DNA of 64,000 bases from Thermaerobacillus caldiproteolyticus (GCF_013761245.1 NZ_JACDUT010000008.1:124001-188000), one strand, 5' to 3'; shown: positions 28,532 through 37,322, counted from the first letter of the stretch. Numbers and translations: made by a program. Notes: a model not told the origin generated them from the letters alone.

Positions 28532-28563
28532 AAAAAGCACCCGCAAAAAGCGGGTGCTTTTTC
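28532..28563 (+). terminator. Intrinsic terminator
   Basis: AAAAGCACCCGC-AAAAA-GCGGGTGCTTTTTC is a near-perfect stem with a U-tract, 15 bp after the hydrolase stop. Confidence 0.9.
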
Positions 28564-28599
28564 ATAATAATATGGGTATGTCGAATCTCCTCTGCTTTT

Positions 28600-29448
28600 C
28601 TAATTATCATACCCACGAAACACGTACGGTTCTTTCGGCTGTTTTATTGGATGCCATGATTCTACTTCAACGTATGGAATCGTTGCATTATACGGTTGAT
28701 AGTAAATCGTTGACAATTTTCCCTTTACATGAATCCATTCATCGTTGTTCAAATGGGGCGTTTCTGAAAACTCCGTTAACAGTCCATAGACTCCTGAATC
28801 CGCTACACAGTGAATAATGCCGAATCGAAGCAGGAATAATTGGTTGTTCTTCGTTGTTTGGTCATGATAAACAAATCCATCGAATTCAATCTCTTTATCA
28901 CTGAACTGCCCCGGAAATTGATAAATTGTTTCCATCGCTTTTAAATAATTTTGATCATTCAGCACAAGATGAGAGTAATTCGAAAACTGTGCCAACTCTT
29001 TTCTCATCAGGGCATCATAGCCATCTTTGCCGTAATAAATACTTGTATCAGGGCGAAGAAATTGTCGTTGCACAAATGGGTCTTCGCTTTTTGTATCAAA
29101 TCCCGGTATATGAAACCCTTTTGCCTTTACCATCTCTGAATCTAGCGTCGCAATCGGGAAAAGCAACGCGGAAACAATCGGAAAAATAAAGACGGCATAA
29201 TTGAGCGCTTTTTTCCATCTTGCTTGTTCTTCATGATGATGGTGATGACAGCACGATTCATCGTGACACTGATGCTTCTCGGCTCGATTCGCAATCACAA
29301 ATTGAATAATGGTTAAAAAAGCAAAGATAAAAATCGCGCTGAATGATAAATATGAATATCGCATATTAATATATCTGCTTATATCACCGGTTACGTGCAA
29401 GTGAAAAAATAAAAATGTAAAACCAAGTAAAATGTATGTGCGCAGCAT
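28600..29448 (-). CDS. YcgQ-like TIGR03943 family membrane protein
   Basis: A 282-residue protein. There are two N-terminal membrane segments, then a metal-rich loop CHDESCCHHHHHEE, a third segment (YAVFIFPIVSALLFPIATL), and a C-terminal extracytoplasmic OB-like domain with DGFVYHDQTTKNNQLFLLRFGIIHCVADSGVYGLL in part. It pairs with the UPF0718 permease upstream, as ycgQ/ycgR do in B. subtilis, suggesting one metal-related complex. The His/Cys loop supports a metal role, but this is inference. AAGGGGGGAGG precedes ATG 29448. Confidence 0.82.
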   Translation of the reverse strand: MLRTYILLGFTFLFFHLHVTGDISRYINMRYSYLSFSAIFIFAFLTIIQFVIANRAEKHQCHDESCCHHHHHEEQARWKKALNYAVFIFPIVSALLFPIATLDSEMVKAKGFHIPGFDTKSEDPFVQRQFLRPDTSIYYGKDGYDALMRKELAQFSNYSHLVLNDQNYLKAMETIYQFPGQFSDKEIEFDGFVYHDQTTKNNQLFLLRFGIIHCVADSGVYGLLTEFSETPHLNNDEWIHVKGKLSTIYYQPYNATIPYVEVESWHPIKQPKEPYVFRGYDN

Positions 29449-29461
29449 TCGGCCTCCCCCC

Positions 29462-30325
29462 TTAAATAAACAGTGAACCAACAAATACAAAAATAGTAAT
29501 ATAAGCAATTAACACGATCACAAAACGCGTTTTAAACGACTGCAACAACATCAGCGTATTTTTTATATCTAACATAGGACCATACACTAAAAACGCAGCT
29601 AGTGCCCCAAATGAGAATGTGTTTTGAAAGGAAGAGGCGATAAACGCATCAGCTTCCGAACATAATGATAACACAAAAGCAAGCGCCATCATCACAAGAG
29701 AAGAAGATATCTTCCCTTGTCCGATCGCAAGAAGCGTGGACGTTTTGATATGCGTTTGCATCACCGCAGCCGTAAACGCACCAATGATCAAATATTTTCC
29801 TGATGAGAAAAATTCTTCAATCGTATGTTCAAGCGTCCCCATCCACTTTTCTTTTAACGACCGGGCAGGGGCCGCTTGAATAACTTCTTTTTTCCGTAAT
29901 TGATCATCTTTGTATTGTATTGATAACAACAAGCCGATCGTCACCGCAACGATACATGAAAAAATCGAACGGTAAAGCACCATTTTGATATTGCTACCAA
30001 ACGCGATATACGTCGAAAACAACACGATCGGATTGATGACAGGACCTGTTAGCATAAACGGAACCGCCGCATACAACGGCACCCCTTTTGCTACTAAACG
30101 GCGTGTAATTGGAACAATCCCGCATTCACAGGCAGGAAATAACGCCCCAATACACGTTGAATACACAACCGCTAAAACTTTATTTTTTGGTACCCATCTT
30201 TCTATCATCTCTTCGGTTACAAACATTTGAATAATCCCGGAGATAAAGACGCCAATTAATACAAAAGGCAATGATTCTATTAAAATACTAACAAAAATCG
30301 TATTGAGCTGAAGAAACGATTTCAT
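29462..30325 (-). CDS. UPF0718 family permease (YcgR-like)
   Basis: A 287-residue membrane protein with eight or so hydrophobic segments. It shows the family motifs ALFPACECGIVPITRRLVAKG near residue 80 and MLTGPVINPIVL near residue 105, then a second repeat with LSLCSEADAFIA and LVYGPMLDIKN. The permease fold and its YcgQ-like partner suggest transport of an ion or small metal complex. ATG 30325 is used; a TTG immediately before it is closer to AAAGGAG and is also possible. Confidence 0.84.
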   Translation of the reverse strand: MKSFLQLNTIFVSILIESLPFVLIGVFISGIIQMFVTEEMIERWVPKNKVLAVVYSTCIGALFPACECGIVPITRRLVAKGVPLYAAVPFMLTGPVINPIVLFSTYIAFGSNIKMVLYRSIFSCIVAVTIGLLLSIQYKDDQLRKKEVIQAAPARSLKEKWMGTLEHTIEEFFSSGKYLIIGAFTAAVMQTHIKTSTLLAIGQGKISSSLVMMALAFVLSLCSEADAFIASSFQNTFSFGALAAFLVYGPMLDIKNTLMLLQSFKTRFVIVLIAYITIFVFVGSLFI

Positions 30326-30419
30326 CAAGACACAAGCTCCTTTAGTAATATTTACAACCATTTATTTTACCATGATTGAATCCATCCTTTCATGAAAATT
30401 TAATGAGATTTTGTTATTA

Positions 30420-30455
30420 AAAAAAGAAAACCGAGCAGGAAATATCCCACTCAGT
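30420..30455 (-). terminator. Intrinsic terminator of the fructose operon
   Basis: On the minus strand ACTGAGTGGGA-TATT-TCCTGCTCGGT (11 bp with wobbles) is followed by TTTTCTTTTTTT, just after the fruA stop. Confidence 0.85.
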
Positions 30456-30473
30456 TTTTGCTGACTTTATTTG

Positions 30474-32336
30474 TTATTCTTTCACTTCCCTTTTCCACAA
30501 TCCAATCATAAGTGCTGTAACAATAGAACCGATCAAAATCGCCAGCACATATAACCACGAGCTTCCTTTCACGATTGGAATGACGAAAATTCCGCCATGC
30601 GGAGCTGGAAGACCGATTCCAAACAACATCGTTAACGCTCCCGCAATAGCAGAGCCGACAATAATAGAAGGAATGACACGCACTGGGTCAGCAGCAGCAA
30701 ACGGAATCGCTCCTTCTGTAATAAACGATGCTCCCATGATATAGCATGTTTTTCCTGCTTCGCGTTCTGCTTTTGTAAATTTGTTTTTAAAGAACGTCGT
30801 CGCAAGCGCTAATCCTAATGGCGGTACCATCCCTCCTGCCATGATCGCTGCATGCGGTGCATAATTGCCGGCATCAATCATCGCAAGTCCAAATGTAAAC
30901 GCTGCTTTATTAATCGGACCACCCATATCCACCGCCATCATTCCACCAAGAATTGCACCTAATAAGATCAAGTTGCCTGTTCCCATATTTTCAAGCCAAT
31001 GTTTCATTCCGTCATTTAGCGCTTTGACCGGATCGACAACAACATACATCATGATAAGTCCCGTAATTAGAACACCAAATAATGGATAAAGCAATACTGG
31101 TTTAATTCCTTCAAGCGATTGCGGCAAGCGACTAAACAGTTTCTTTAGCCCAACGACTAAATAGCCAGCGAGGAAACCAGCAATTAAGCCTCCTAAAAAG
31201 CCGGCTCCACCGTTTGCTGCCATAAAACCGCCCACCATTCCCGGCGCAAAACCAGGGCGATCGGCAATACTCATCGCAATAAACCCAGCAAGAACCGGAA
31301 TCATCAACGCAAACGCGCTGCCGCCACCAATATCCATCAATGCTTTCGCAATCGGGTTAAACGATGGGTCTTTCGGGTCAAATGCTTTAATACCGAAGAT
31401 GAACGAAATCGCAATGAGAATACCGCCGCCAACAACGAACGGAAGCATATTGGATACACCGTTCATCAAATGCTTATAAAAACCGGTACGAGGCTTCGCT
31501 TGTGGCCTTTCTACTTTTGTTCCGCTTCCTTGGTAGATCGGCGCATCTTGTTGTAATGCTTGTTCAATGAGTTGTTCCGGTTTGCGAATCGCTTGTGCGA
31601 CCGGTACTTGAATGACATGCTTGCCTCTGAACCGCTCCATTTCAACTTGTTTATCAGCCGCAACAATAACTGCGACTGCTTCTTCGATATCTTGTTCCGT
31701 TAATTTGTTTTTCACACCACTTGAACCGTTTGTTTCTACTTTGATGTCGACATTCATGTCTTTCGCTTTTGCCTTTAATGCATCTGCTGCCATATACGTA
31801 TGGGCAATTCCTGTTGGACAAGCGGTAACAGCTACAACTTTTTTCCGTGACGACGCCGTTTGTTGGGTTTCTTCTTGTACTTCCGCTTCTTTTCGAGCAA
31901 TCACCTCAATGACTTCCTCATCAGTTGAAGCGCTTTCAATTTGTGAACGAAAAGACGCGTCCATCAGCATCGTTGACAAGCGGGCTAACGCCTCTAAATG
32001 CGTATTGTTTGCCCCTTCTGGAGCGGCAATCATAAAAAACAAATAGCTAGGTTTCCCATCTAATGCATCGTAATCAATCCCGCTTTTAGAACGACCGAAG
32101 GCAACAGCAGGAGTTTTGACCGCTGCTGTTTTCGCATGAGGGATGGCAATGCCATCACCTACGCCTGTCGTGCTTTGCGCTTCACGAGCCAAAATCGATT
32201 CTTTAAATGCATGAGAATCGTGCAACACTCCCGCTTTATCCAGCTGTTGGACAAGCTCATCAATCACTTCCGCTTTCGTTCTTGCTTTTACATCAAGAAC
32301 AATCGTTTCTTTCGTTAATAAATCCGTTATTTTCAT
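30474..32336 (-). CDS. fruA: PTS fructose transporter subunit IIABC
   Basis: A 620-residue fusion. IIA is at residues 1-150, with the phospho-His in GIAIPHAKT near residue 66. IIB is at about 165-265, with the phospho-Cys in AVTACPTGIAHTYMAADAL. IIC is at about 285-620, with nine or so membrane segments and GGPINKAAFTFG. It imports fructose as fructose-1-phosphate, the substrate of the upstream fruK. ATG 32336 follows GGGGG at 10 nt; an in-frame GTG at 32342 is a weaker choice. Confidence 0.95.
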   Translation of the reverse strand: MKITDLLTKETIVLDVKARTKAEVIDELVQQLDKAGVLHDSHAFKESILAREAQSTTGVGDGIAIPHAKTAAVKTPAVAFGRSKSGIDYDALDGKPSYLFFMIAAPEGANNTHLEALARLSTMLMDASFRSQIESASTDEEVIEVIARKEAEVQEETQQTASSRKKVVAVTACPTGIAHTYMAADALKAKAKDMNVDIKVETNGSSGVKNKLTEQDIEEAVAVIVAADKQVEMERFRGKHVIQVPVAQAIRKPEQLIEQALQQDAPIYQGSGTKVERPQAKPRTGFYKHLMNGVSNMLPFVVGGGILIAISFIFGIKAFDPKDPSFNPIAKALMDIGGGSAFALMIPVLAGFIAMSIADRPGFAPGMVGGFMAANGGAGFLGGLIAGFLAGYLVVGLKKLFSRLPQSLEGIKPVLLYPLFGVLITGLIMMYVVVDPVKALNDGMKHWLENMGTGNLILLGAILGGMMAVDMGGPINKAAFTFGLAMIDAGNYAPHAAIMAGGMVPPLGLALATTFFKNKFTKAEREAGKTCYIMGASFITEGAIPFAAADPVRVIPSIIVGSAIAGALTMLFGIGLPAPHGGIFVIPIVKGSSWLYVLAILIGSIVTALMIGLWKREVKE

Positions 32337-32353
32337 ATACACCAATCCCCCTT

Positions 32354-33265
32354 TTATAGGTGAGTCACTTTGACTTCACTCACTAATTGCTCTACCTTTT
32401 CTTTGGTACATAAGTCCTCGGAAAACGCCGTTGCACTCCCCGTTGCAACACTATAGGCAAACGCTGTCTCCAAACTTTTCCCGCTTGTATACGCTGCCAA
32501 AAATCCTGCCACCATCGAATCACCTGCGCCAACCGAGTTTTTCACCGTTCCTTTTGGCGCTTCTGCAAACAGTGTCATCTCTTTATTAAAAAAGAACGCA
32601 CCATTTCCAGCCATGGAGACAATCACGTTTTCCGCGCCTAATTCGATTAACCGACGTCCGCATACGATGACATCTTCTTTTGAATAAAAGGATGTGTCGA
32701 ATAATTCACTCAACTCTTTATGATTCGGTTTGACGAAAAACGGTTGATTTGTAATCAGTCGTTTTAACGCAGGTCCGCTTGTATCAACGACCACTTTTAC
32801 ATTCGCTTTTTTCGCCTTATCCATCATTCGGTGATACACGTCGGCGGAAAGCGATGACGGAATGCTTCCGGCTAATACAAGAATGTCGTCTTCTGATAAT
32901 GCACTTATTTTTTGCATTAACGCTTCTTCATGTTCAGGAAGAATCGCCGGACCTTGGCCGTTAATTTCCGTTTCTTTTCCGTCTTTTAATTTAATATTAA
33001 TGCGCGTATCTCCAGGTACTTTGACAAAATCAAACTGAATGTGTTCTTGACGTAATTGTTGTTCAATAAATGCCCCCGTGAATCCGCCGATAAATCCTAA
33101 AGCAGTATTGTCAACATTGAGCCGCTTTAACACGCGGGACACGTTAATCCCTTTTCCTCCCGGGAATGTAGCCGTTTTCATCGCTCGGTTCAGCTCGCCA
33201 ATTCGTAACTCATCGACTTGCACAATATAGTCAACAGAAGGATTCAACGTACATGTATAAATCAT
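32354..33265 (-). CDS. fruK: 1-phosphofructokinase
   Basis: A 303-residue PfkB-family kinase. It opens MIYTCTLNPSVDYIVQVDEL, with GGKGINVSRVLKRL near residue 38 and the catalytic GAGDSMVAGFLAAY near residue 250 (Asp base). It phosphorylates fructose-1-phosphate to fructose-1,6-bisphosphate. The start overlaps the fruR stop by 4 bp and fruA follows after 17 bp, giving the standard fruR-fruK-fruA operon. Confidence 0.95.
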   Translation of the reverse strand: MIYTCTLNPSVDYIVQVDELRIGELNRAMKTATFPGGKGINVSRVLKRLNVDNTALGFIGGFTGAFIEQQLRQEHIQFDFVKVPGDTRINIKLKDGKETEINGQGPAILPEHEEALMQKISALSEDDILVLAGSIPSSLSADVYHRMMDKAKKANVKVVVDTSGPALKRLITNQPFFVKPNHKELSELFDTSFYSKEDVIVCGRRLIELGAENVIVSMAGNGAFFFNKEMTLFAEAPKGTVKNSVGAGDSMVAGFLAAYTSGKSLETAFAYSVATGSATAFSEDLCTKEKVEQLVSEVKVTHL

Positions 33266-34014
33266 CTTTTCACAACCTCTATCGCTGTTTTTGCTTCGTA
33301 TAGTTCCAAGAGCTCTTCATCCAATTCATCAACAATAAGCGTTGCTTCTTCTAAATCAGCAATTTTCGCAAACGTACTTTCATTTAGCTTCGAATGGTCT
33401 GCAAGAATATAAGCGTGCTGCGACAGTTTCATCGCTAATCGTTTCACCATCGCCTCCTCAGGATCCGGTGTCGTATAACCATAATCGAGATGAATGCCGT
33501 TTGCGCCGATAAAACATTTATCAAAACTATAACTCTCTAATGCATTCAACGCACCACGGCCAAGAAGCGCTTTCGTTTTTTTCTTAATGAATCCGCCAAG
33601 TAAATACGTGGGGATTTCATGTTCAAGCAATGCATCGACATGCATGATCCCGTTTGTGACAACGACAATATCCTTTCCACGCAAATGCGCAATCATTTCA
33701 AATGTTGTCGTTCCCGCATCTAAATAAATACAATCACCGTCTTGAACAAAGCTTGCGGCATATTCGGCAATCATTTTCTTTTCCTTCATGTTTTTCGTCG
33801 ACTTTTCAAGGACGCTCAACTCTTCTCGTTTTTGATGCAGCAACGCCGCACCGCCATGGACGCGTCGCAATTTTTTTTCCTTTTCTAACTGCGTTAAATC
33901 GCGGCGAATCGTCGACTCCGATGAATGTGTCGCCTCGACTAATTCTTGCAGTTTCACAACTTCCTTTTCAGCAAGAAGCTCTAAAATAATCCGGTGCCGC
34001 TCTGCCGTCAGCAA
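33262..34014 (-). CDS. fruR: DeoR-family fructose operon regulator
   Basis: A 250-residue regulator. It has an N-terminal winged HTH (LLTAERHRIILELLAEKEVV, then SESTIRRDLTQLEKEKKLRRVHGGA) and a C-terminal DeoR sensor domain that binds a phosphosugar (CIYLDAGTTTFEM, GANGIHLDYGYTT). The start is TTG 34014 with GGGAGG 7 nt upstream and matches the B. subtilis FruR N-terminus. A longer in-frame start at 34083 would cover the operator region. It probably represses its own operon, with fructose-1-phosphate as inducer (family knowledge). Confidence 0.92.
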   Translation of the reverse strand: MLTAERHRIILELLAEKEVVKLQELVEATHSSESTIRRDLTQLEKEKKLRRVHGGAALLHQKREELSVLEKSTKNMKEKKMIAEYAASFVQDGDCIYLDAGTTTFEMIAHLRGKDIVVVTNGIMHVDALLEHEIPTYLLGGFIKKKTKALLGRGALNALESYSFDKCFIGANGIHLDYGYTTPDPEEAMVKRLAMKLSQHAYILADHSKLNESTFAKIADLEEATLIVDELDEELLELYEAKTAIEVVKR

Positions 34015-34062
34015 ATCCTCACCTCCCATCAAGGGATGTTTCGCTTGTACTATTATCATAAT

Positions 34063-34076
34063 CGAAAGCGCTTTAA
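34063..34076. promoter_or_regulatory. Candidate CcpA-binding cre site upstream of fruR
   Basis: CGAAAGCGCTTTAA matches the cre consensus TGWAANCGNTNWCA at 12 of 14 positions. It lies between the fru promoter and the fruR start, a position suited to catabolite repression by roadblock. Confidence 0.5.
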
Positions 34077-34149
34077 AAATCAATCAAAAACATTAAAAAA
34101 CTATCAAAATCAGTCAAATTATATCTATAAAACAACCAAAATCAATCAA
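34075..34149 (-). promoter_or_regulatory. fru promoter with three FruR operator-like direct repeats
   Basis: On the minus strand TTGATTGATTTTGG (34136-34149), TTGACTGATTTTGA (34104-34117) and TTGATTGATTTTT (34075-34087) are near-identical repeats. They are spaced 32 and 30 bp apart, about three helical turns. A promoter TTGATT-N16-TATAAT (34140-34145 and 34118-34123) overlaps the first repeat and lies between it and the second. DeoR-family regulators bind such direct repeats, so this is the likely FruR operator. Confidence 0.72.
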
Positions 34150-34206
34150 CTATATAAAAATGTAAGTCCTTCTGCTTCCAGGCAACCGATAATCAAAGCA
34201 TAAAAT

Positions 34207-34246
34207 AAAAAAACGCTGTTCACTTACAAGAGAACAGCGTTTTTTA
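34207..34246 (-). terminator. Intrinsic terminator of the acetyltransferase gene
   Basis: On the minus strand AACGCTGTTC-N10-GAACAGCGTT forms a 10-bp stem followed by TTTTTTATTTTA, overlapping the stop codon region. Confidence 0.85.
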
Positions 34247-34654
34247 TTCATAGCGCTTATACATTCCATATGAGGTTGGATACGTATAAGCAAACCCAAA
34301 CTGCTTATACAATCGATCCGCTGGCGGATCAGCAATTAAACTGACGTACGCACCCTTTGGGGCATGCGTGTCTAAATAATGCATAATCTCTTTCATGATT
34401 TGTTTGCCAATCCCTTTTCCTTGATAGGCAGGATCTACAGCAATATCAACAATTTGATAAAAGCACCCCTCATCGCCAATGACCCGTCCCATTCCGATAA
34501 ACGTTTCACTGTCGTATATACTGACCGCAAACAAAGAATGTTTTAACCCTCGTTCAGCCGCTTCGATACTTTTTTCACTTAGCCCTGTTTTTTGGCGTAG
34601 ATGAACATATGCTGAGACCGTCGGCACATCGTAAACGATGCGATATCGTTCCAT
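34244..34654 (-). CDS. GNAT-family N-acetyltransferase
   Basis: A 136-residue GNAT with QIVDIAVDPAYQGKGIGKQIM (shown in part) carrying the acetyl-CoA loop, and RLYKQFGFAYTYP near the end. The N-terminal YRIVYDVPTVSAYVHLRQKTGLSEKS is typical of a small Bacillus acetyltransferase subfamily. The substrate is unknown. Monocistronic. Confidence 0.84.
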   Translation of the reverse strand: MERYRIVYDVPTVSAYVHLRQKTGLSEKSIEAAERGLKHSLFAVSIYDSETFIGMGRVIGDEGCFYQIVDIAVDPAYQGKGIGKQIMKEIMHYLDTHAPKGAYVSLIADPPADRLYKQFGFAYTYPTSYGMYKRYE

Positions 34655-34725
34655 TTATCCTCTCATTCCTTTTCATCTCGATTTTTTTAAAAGACAAGAT
34701 TGCTAGTTTATCCTTTCATTCAGAG

Positions 34726-36558
34726 TTATGTAGCAGCAAAACGATGTTTTTTCAAATAATTTTCTTCAATCATCTCAATAAACATTTCTGCATATATCGG
34801 GTCAAATTGTTTTCCTTCACAGCACCGTATTTCTTCAATCGCCTCTTCAAACGTTTTCGTCGGCTGATATGGCCGTTCGGTTGTCATCGCATCAAACGAA
34901 TCAATGATACATAAAATGCGGGCAAGTTTCGGAATCTCTTCCTCTTTTAATCCATGCGGATACCCTTTTCCGTCATACCGTTCATGGTGAAGTTCAACAA
35001 GCGGAATCAAATCGTCAAAGCGCTTTTCTACTGCTAAAATTTCTTTCCCCCATGTCACATGCTTTTTTACAATTTCCCATTCATGGGGAGCTAATTTTTC
35101 TTCTTTATTTAAAATATCGCGCGGCACTTCGATTTTTCCGATATCATGTATTAACGCTCCTAAAATGAGTGTTTGTTTTTCATGGTCCGCTAAATTTAAT
35201 TTTTCGCTAAATTCTAACGCATACTTAAATACGCGCTTGCTATGACGATATGTATATACATCTTTAGACAAAAAAATTTTAAGCTGTTGTTCCAATGTGT
35301 CTAAATCTTCTTTAAACGTAATGGCATCCAAAGAAATGTTTTTGTCATCATATACTTGTACATTGTTTTTCCCTTGAGCTTTCGCATAATACAGCGCTTG
35401 ATCCGCTTTATGAATTAACTCACCGCTATCATACGTTTCCTTTTCATATTCGGCAATGCCGCACGAAAACGAAAGACAGCGGTAAGGAACATGCTCAACC
35501 CCTGCAAAATACGTGTCATTGACTTTTTTGCGCAACCGGTCTAAAAAAGAAAACGCCTCTTTTTTCGTCGTATTGGGCATCAAAATGGCAAATTCCTCTC
35601 CACCGTATCGCGCAACAACATAATTGGTCCCTTTCGTCTCTAATTTCAACAAATCCCCAAAAAACTGCAATAGTCTATCCCCTTGAAGATGGCCATTGCG
35701 ATCATTATATTTTTTAAAATCATCTAAATCAAGTAGCGCCAAACAAAACGGCTGCTTCAATTTTTTCGCATCAGTAAACTGCTCGCTTAACGTTTCCTTA
35801 AAAAATCCATGATTATACAGCCCCGTCAAATGATCTTTATTGGCTCGTTCTGAAATATCTTGATATAAATATAGAAACTTACGAAACGCAAACGATAATA
35901 GTACTACTAAAACAGTGAATAAAAATAGGCCAAAATATCTTTGTTCTTTTAGTAAAATAGTTAAAACTAAAGAAAGTAATAAAGTGACGAAGTAGCTAAC
36001 AACTGATTCAAATAGAACTCCCATATCAAATGTGCCTTTAAATATTTGACCGGAAATAAAAAAGAATATCAACATAAATGCAATATTTAAACTAAAATAT
36101 ACTACTAAACTAATCATATATGGGAGCAAGTTGTAAGTGTTAACTTTACCTATCGTTCCTCCGAATAATATGAAAGAATAATAAGCTCCCACAAGCATTA
36201 GACAGTACATAGAAAAATTAAAAACATGTTTCCACCAAGCCATTTTGCGTTTATACATTAACTCAATAACACTGCTAATTAACAAAACATTTATCGTTAA
36301 GTCAATCCCGTACAAAAACATCGAAGCTAAATAAATCGCTGAATCCATCGAAAATGAGTTATCTTTCGGAGGAAGATGAATTAAAAAATTGTTTAACAAA
36401 AGAATAGACCCTGATAATACATAAATTAAAACCCAATCCTCTAAGGATTGAGCACGAAAATTCACTTTCCAAATAAACGTAACTATTCCTAAAAGACAAA
36501 TCATTACAAGATAAGCTTTCACATAATTTTTTGAGCGTAAATATGTAAGAAAAAACAT
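34726..36558 (-). CDS. Membrane-bound GGDEF and HD-GYP cyclic-di-GMP protein
   Basis: A 610-residue protein. About seven membrane segments occupy residues 5-228. A GGDEF domain follows (KDHLTGLYNH near 241, GGEEF at 319-323), then an HD-GYP domain with LIHDIGKIEVP and HHERYDGKGYPHGL in the last third. Catalytic residues of both halves are present, so it may both make and break cyclic-di-GMP. The RxxD product-inhibition site expected just before GGEEF is absent. ATG 36558 has GAGAGTGG upstream; longer starts extend into a region without ribosome sites. It lies downstream of a DUF5317 gene and a tiny peptide gene. Confidence 0.9.
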   Translation of the reverse strand: MFFLTYLRSKNYVKAYLVMICLLGIVTFIWKVNFRAQSLEDWVLIYVLSGSILLLNNFLIHLPPKDNSFSMDSAIYLASMFLYGIDLTINVLLISSVIELMYKRKMAWWKHVFNFSMYCLMLVGAYYSFILFGGTIGKVNTYNLLPYMISLVVYFSLNIAFMLIFFFISGQIFKGTFDMGVLFESVVSYFVTLLLSLVLTILLKEQRYFGLFLFTVLVVLLSFAFRKFLYLYQDISERANKDHLTGLYNHGFFKETLSEQFTDAKKLKQPFCLALLDLDDFKKYNDRNGHLQGDRLLQFFGDLLKLETKGTNYVVARYGGEEFAILMPNTTKKEAFSFLDRLRKKVNDTYFAGVEHVPYRCLSFSCGIAEYEKETYDSGELIHKADQALYYAKAQGKNNVQVYDDKNISLDAITFKEDLDTLEQQLKIFLSKDVYTYRHSKRVFKYALEFSEKLNLADHEKQTLILGALIHDIGKIEVPRDILNKEEKLAPHEWEIVKKHVTWGKEILAVEKRFDDLIPLVELHHERYDGKGYPHGLKEEEIPKLARILCIIDSFDAMTTERPYQPTKTFEEAIEEIRCCEGKQFDPIYAEMFIEMIEENYLKKHRFAAT

Positions 36559-36636
36559 GTAAACCACTCTCATTTTATAAAAAATTTTAAGGAGAAGTAC
36601 TAAAAAGGACTTCCCCATAAATGAGGTACCTATAAA

Positions 36637-36732
36637 TTAGCTTCCAAATTTGTACCCCGAAGTCAACGCTACGATAATAGAGCCGATGATGAATAGATTA
36701 ATAAGTGCCTGTTTCACTTTTACGTTCATCAT
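36637..36732 (-). CDS. 31-residue membrane micropeptide between DUF5317 and the GGDEF/HD-GYP gene
   Basis: GGGAGGTG lies 6 nt before the double ATG at 36732/36729. The frame reads MMNVKVKQALINLFIIG, then SIIVALTSGYKFGS. This is a short basic head, one hydrophobic helix (about residues 9-24) and a polar glycine-rich tail. The perfect ribosome site, 5-bp spacing from the DUF5317 stop and same strand argue for a translated gene. The layout recalls small exported signal peptides, but it lacks the Cys of AgrD-type lactone peptides. Function unknown. Confidence 0.6.
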   Translation of the reverse strand: MMNVKVKQALINLFIIGSIIVALTSGYKFGS

Positions 36733-36737
36733 CTTTT

Positions 36738-37322
36738 TCACCTCCCTTCATGGAGCGTTTGGACAGAAGTGGCCTCCTTGTTTGTTCCGTGAAGCATAAG
36801 ATGTTGAATAAAAATGAACGCTCCGACATTCATCACGACATCGCCGATGCTGATGACTTGTCGTCGCGGGTATGGCGGTGAGAGCGGAATAATGTCACCT
36901 AGAAACGGTAACCATGTCGCCCCTGTAATGGCTTCGTGCTTGCCGTATACTCCCGCTTTTAATGCCTCTATGTATTCTCGTCCAAGAAATTGCGCTGCTT
37001 CGATTGATACAGGCATTCTTCCCCCGTTTACAGCCATAACAAAAAAATTTAATAGAACACCAGCAAAAATGACGATAAATCCCGGATGATGCCGATTCAT
37101 CCATAGAAAAACAAGACCAATTACATAAATAATGATAAATAGCGCATTACTGAGTTCGCCGATCATGCTCACTTTATTTTGCAATAAAAAGATGCAAACT
37201 TCAATTCCCAGCAAGATCGGAAACAACCAGCCGCCACGCAGCTTCATATATGCAAGTCCTTTCAAACTTCCCCCGCGAAAAAAACCAATTAATAGCGATA
37301 ATAGAATGCCATCATAGACCAT
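36738..37322 (-). CDS. DUF5317 membrane protein
   Basis: A 194-residue protein with about five membrane segments. Recognisable family pieces are VNGGRMPVSIEAAQF near residue 103 and LPFLGDIIPLSPPYPRRQVISIGDVVMNVGAF (shown in part) near residue 140. The function of DUF5317 is not established. It is the first gene of a small minus-strand unit with the micropeptide and, after about 80 bp, the cyclic-di-GMP protein. GGGAG precedes ATG 37322. Confidence 0.82.
   Translation of the reverse strand: MVYDGILLSLLIGFFRGGSLKGLAYMKLRGGWLFPILLGIEVCIFLLQNKVSMIGELSNALFIIIYVIGLVFLWMNRHHPGFIVIFAGVLLNFFVMAVNGGRMPVSIEAAQFLGREYIEALKAGVYGKHEAITGATWLPFLGDIIPLSPPYPRRQVISIGDVVMNVGAFIFIQHLMLHGTNKEATSVQTLHEGR

Noticed and set aside
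34014-34083. Longer FruR N-terminus from 34083
   Set aside because: It would translate the cre-like site and operator; the TTG at 34014 has GGGAGG and matches the family N-terminus.
36637-36732. Micropeptide as an AgrD-type cyclic lactone precursor
   Set aside because: It has no Cys or Ser in the expected cyclisation context and no AgrB-like protease is adjacent; DUF5317 is not a known AgrB homologue.
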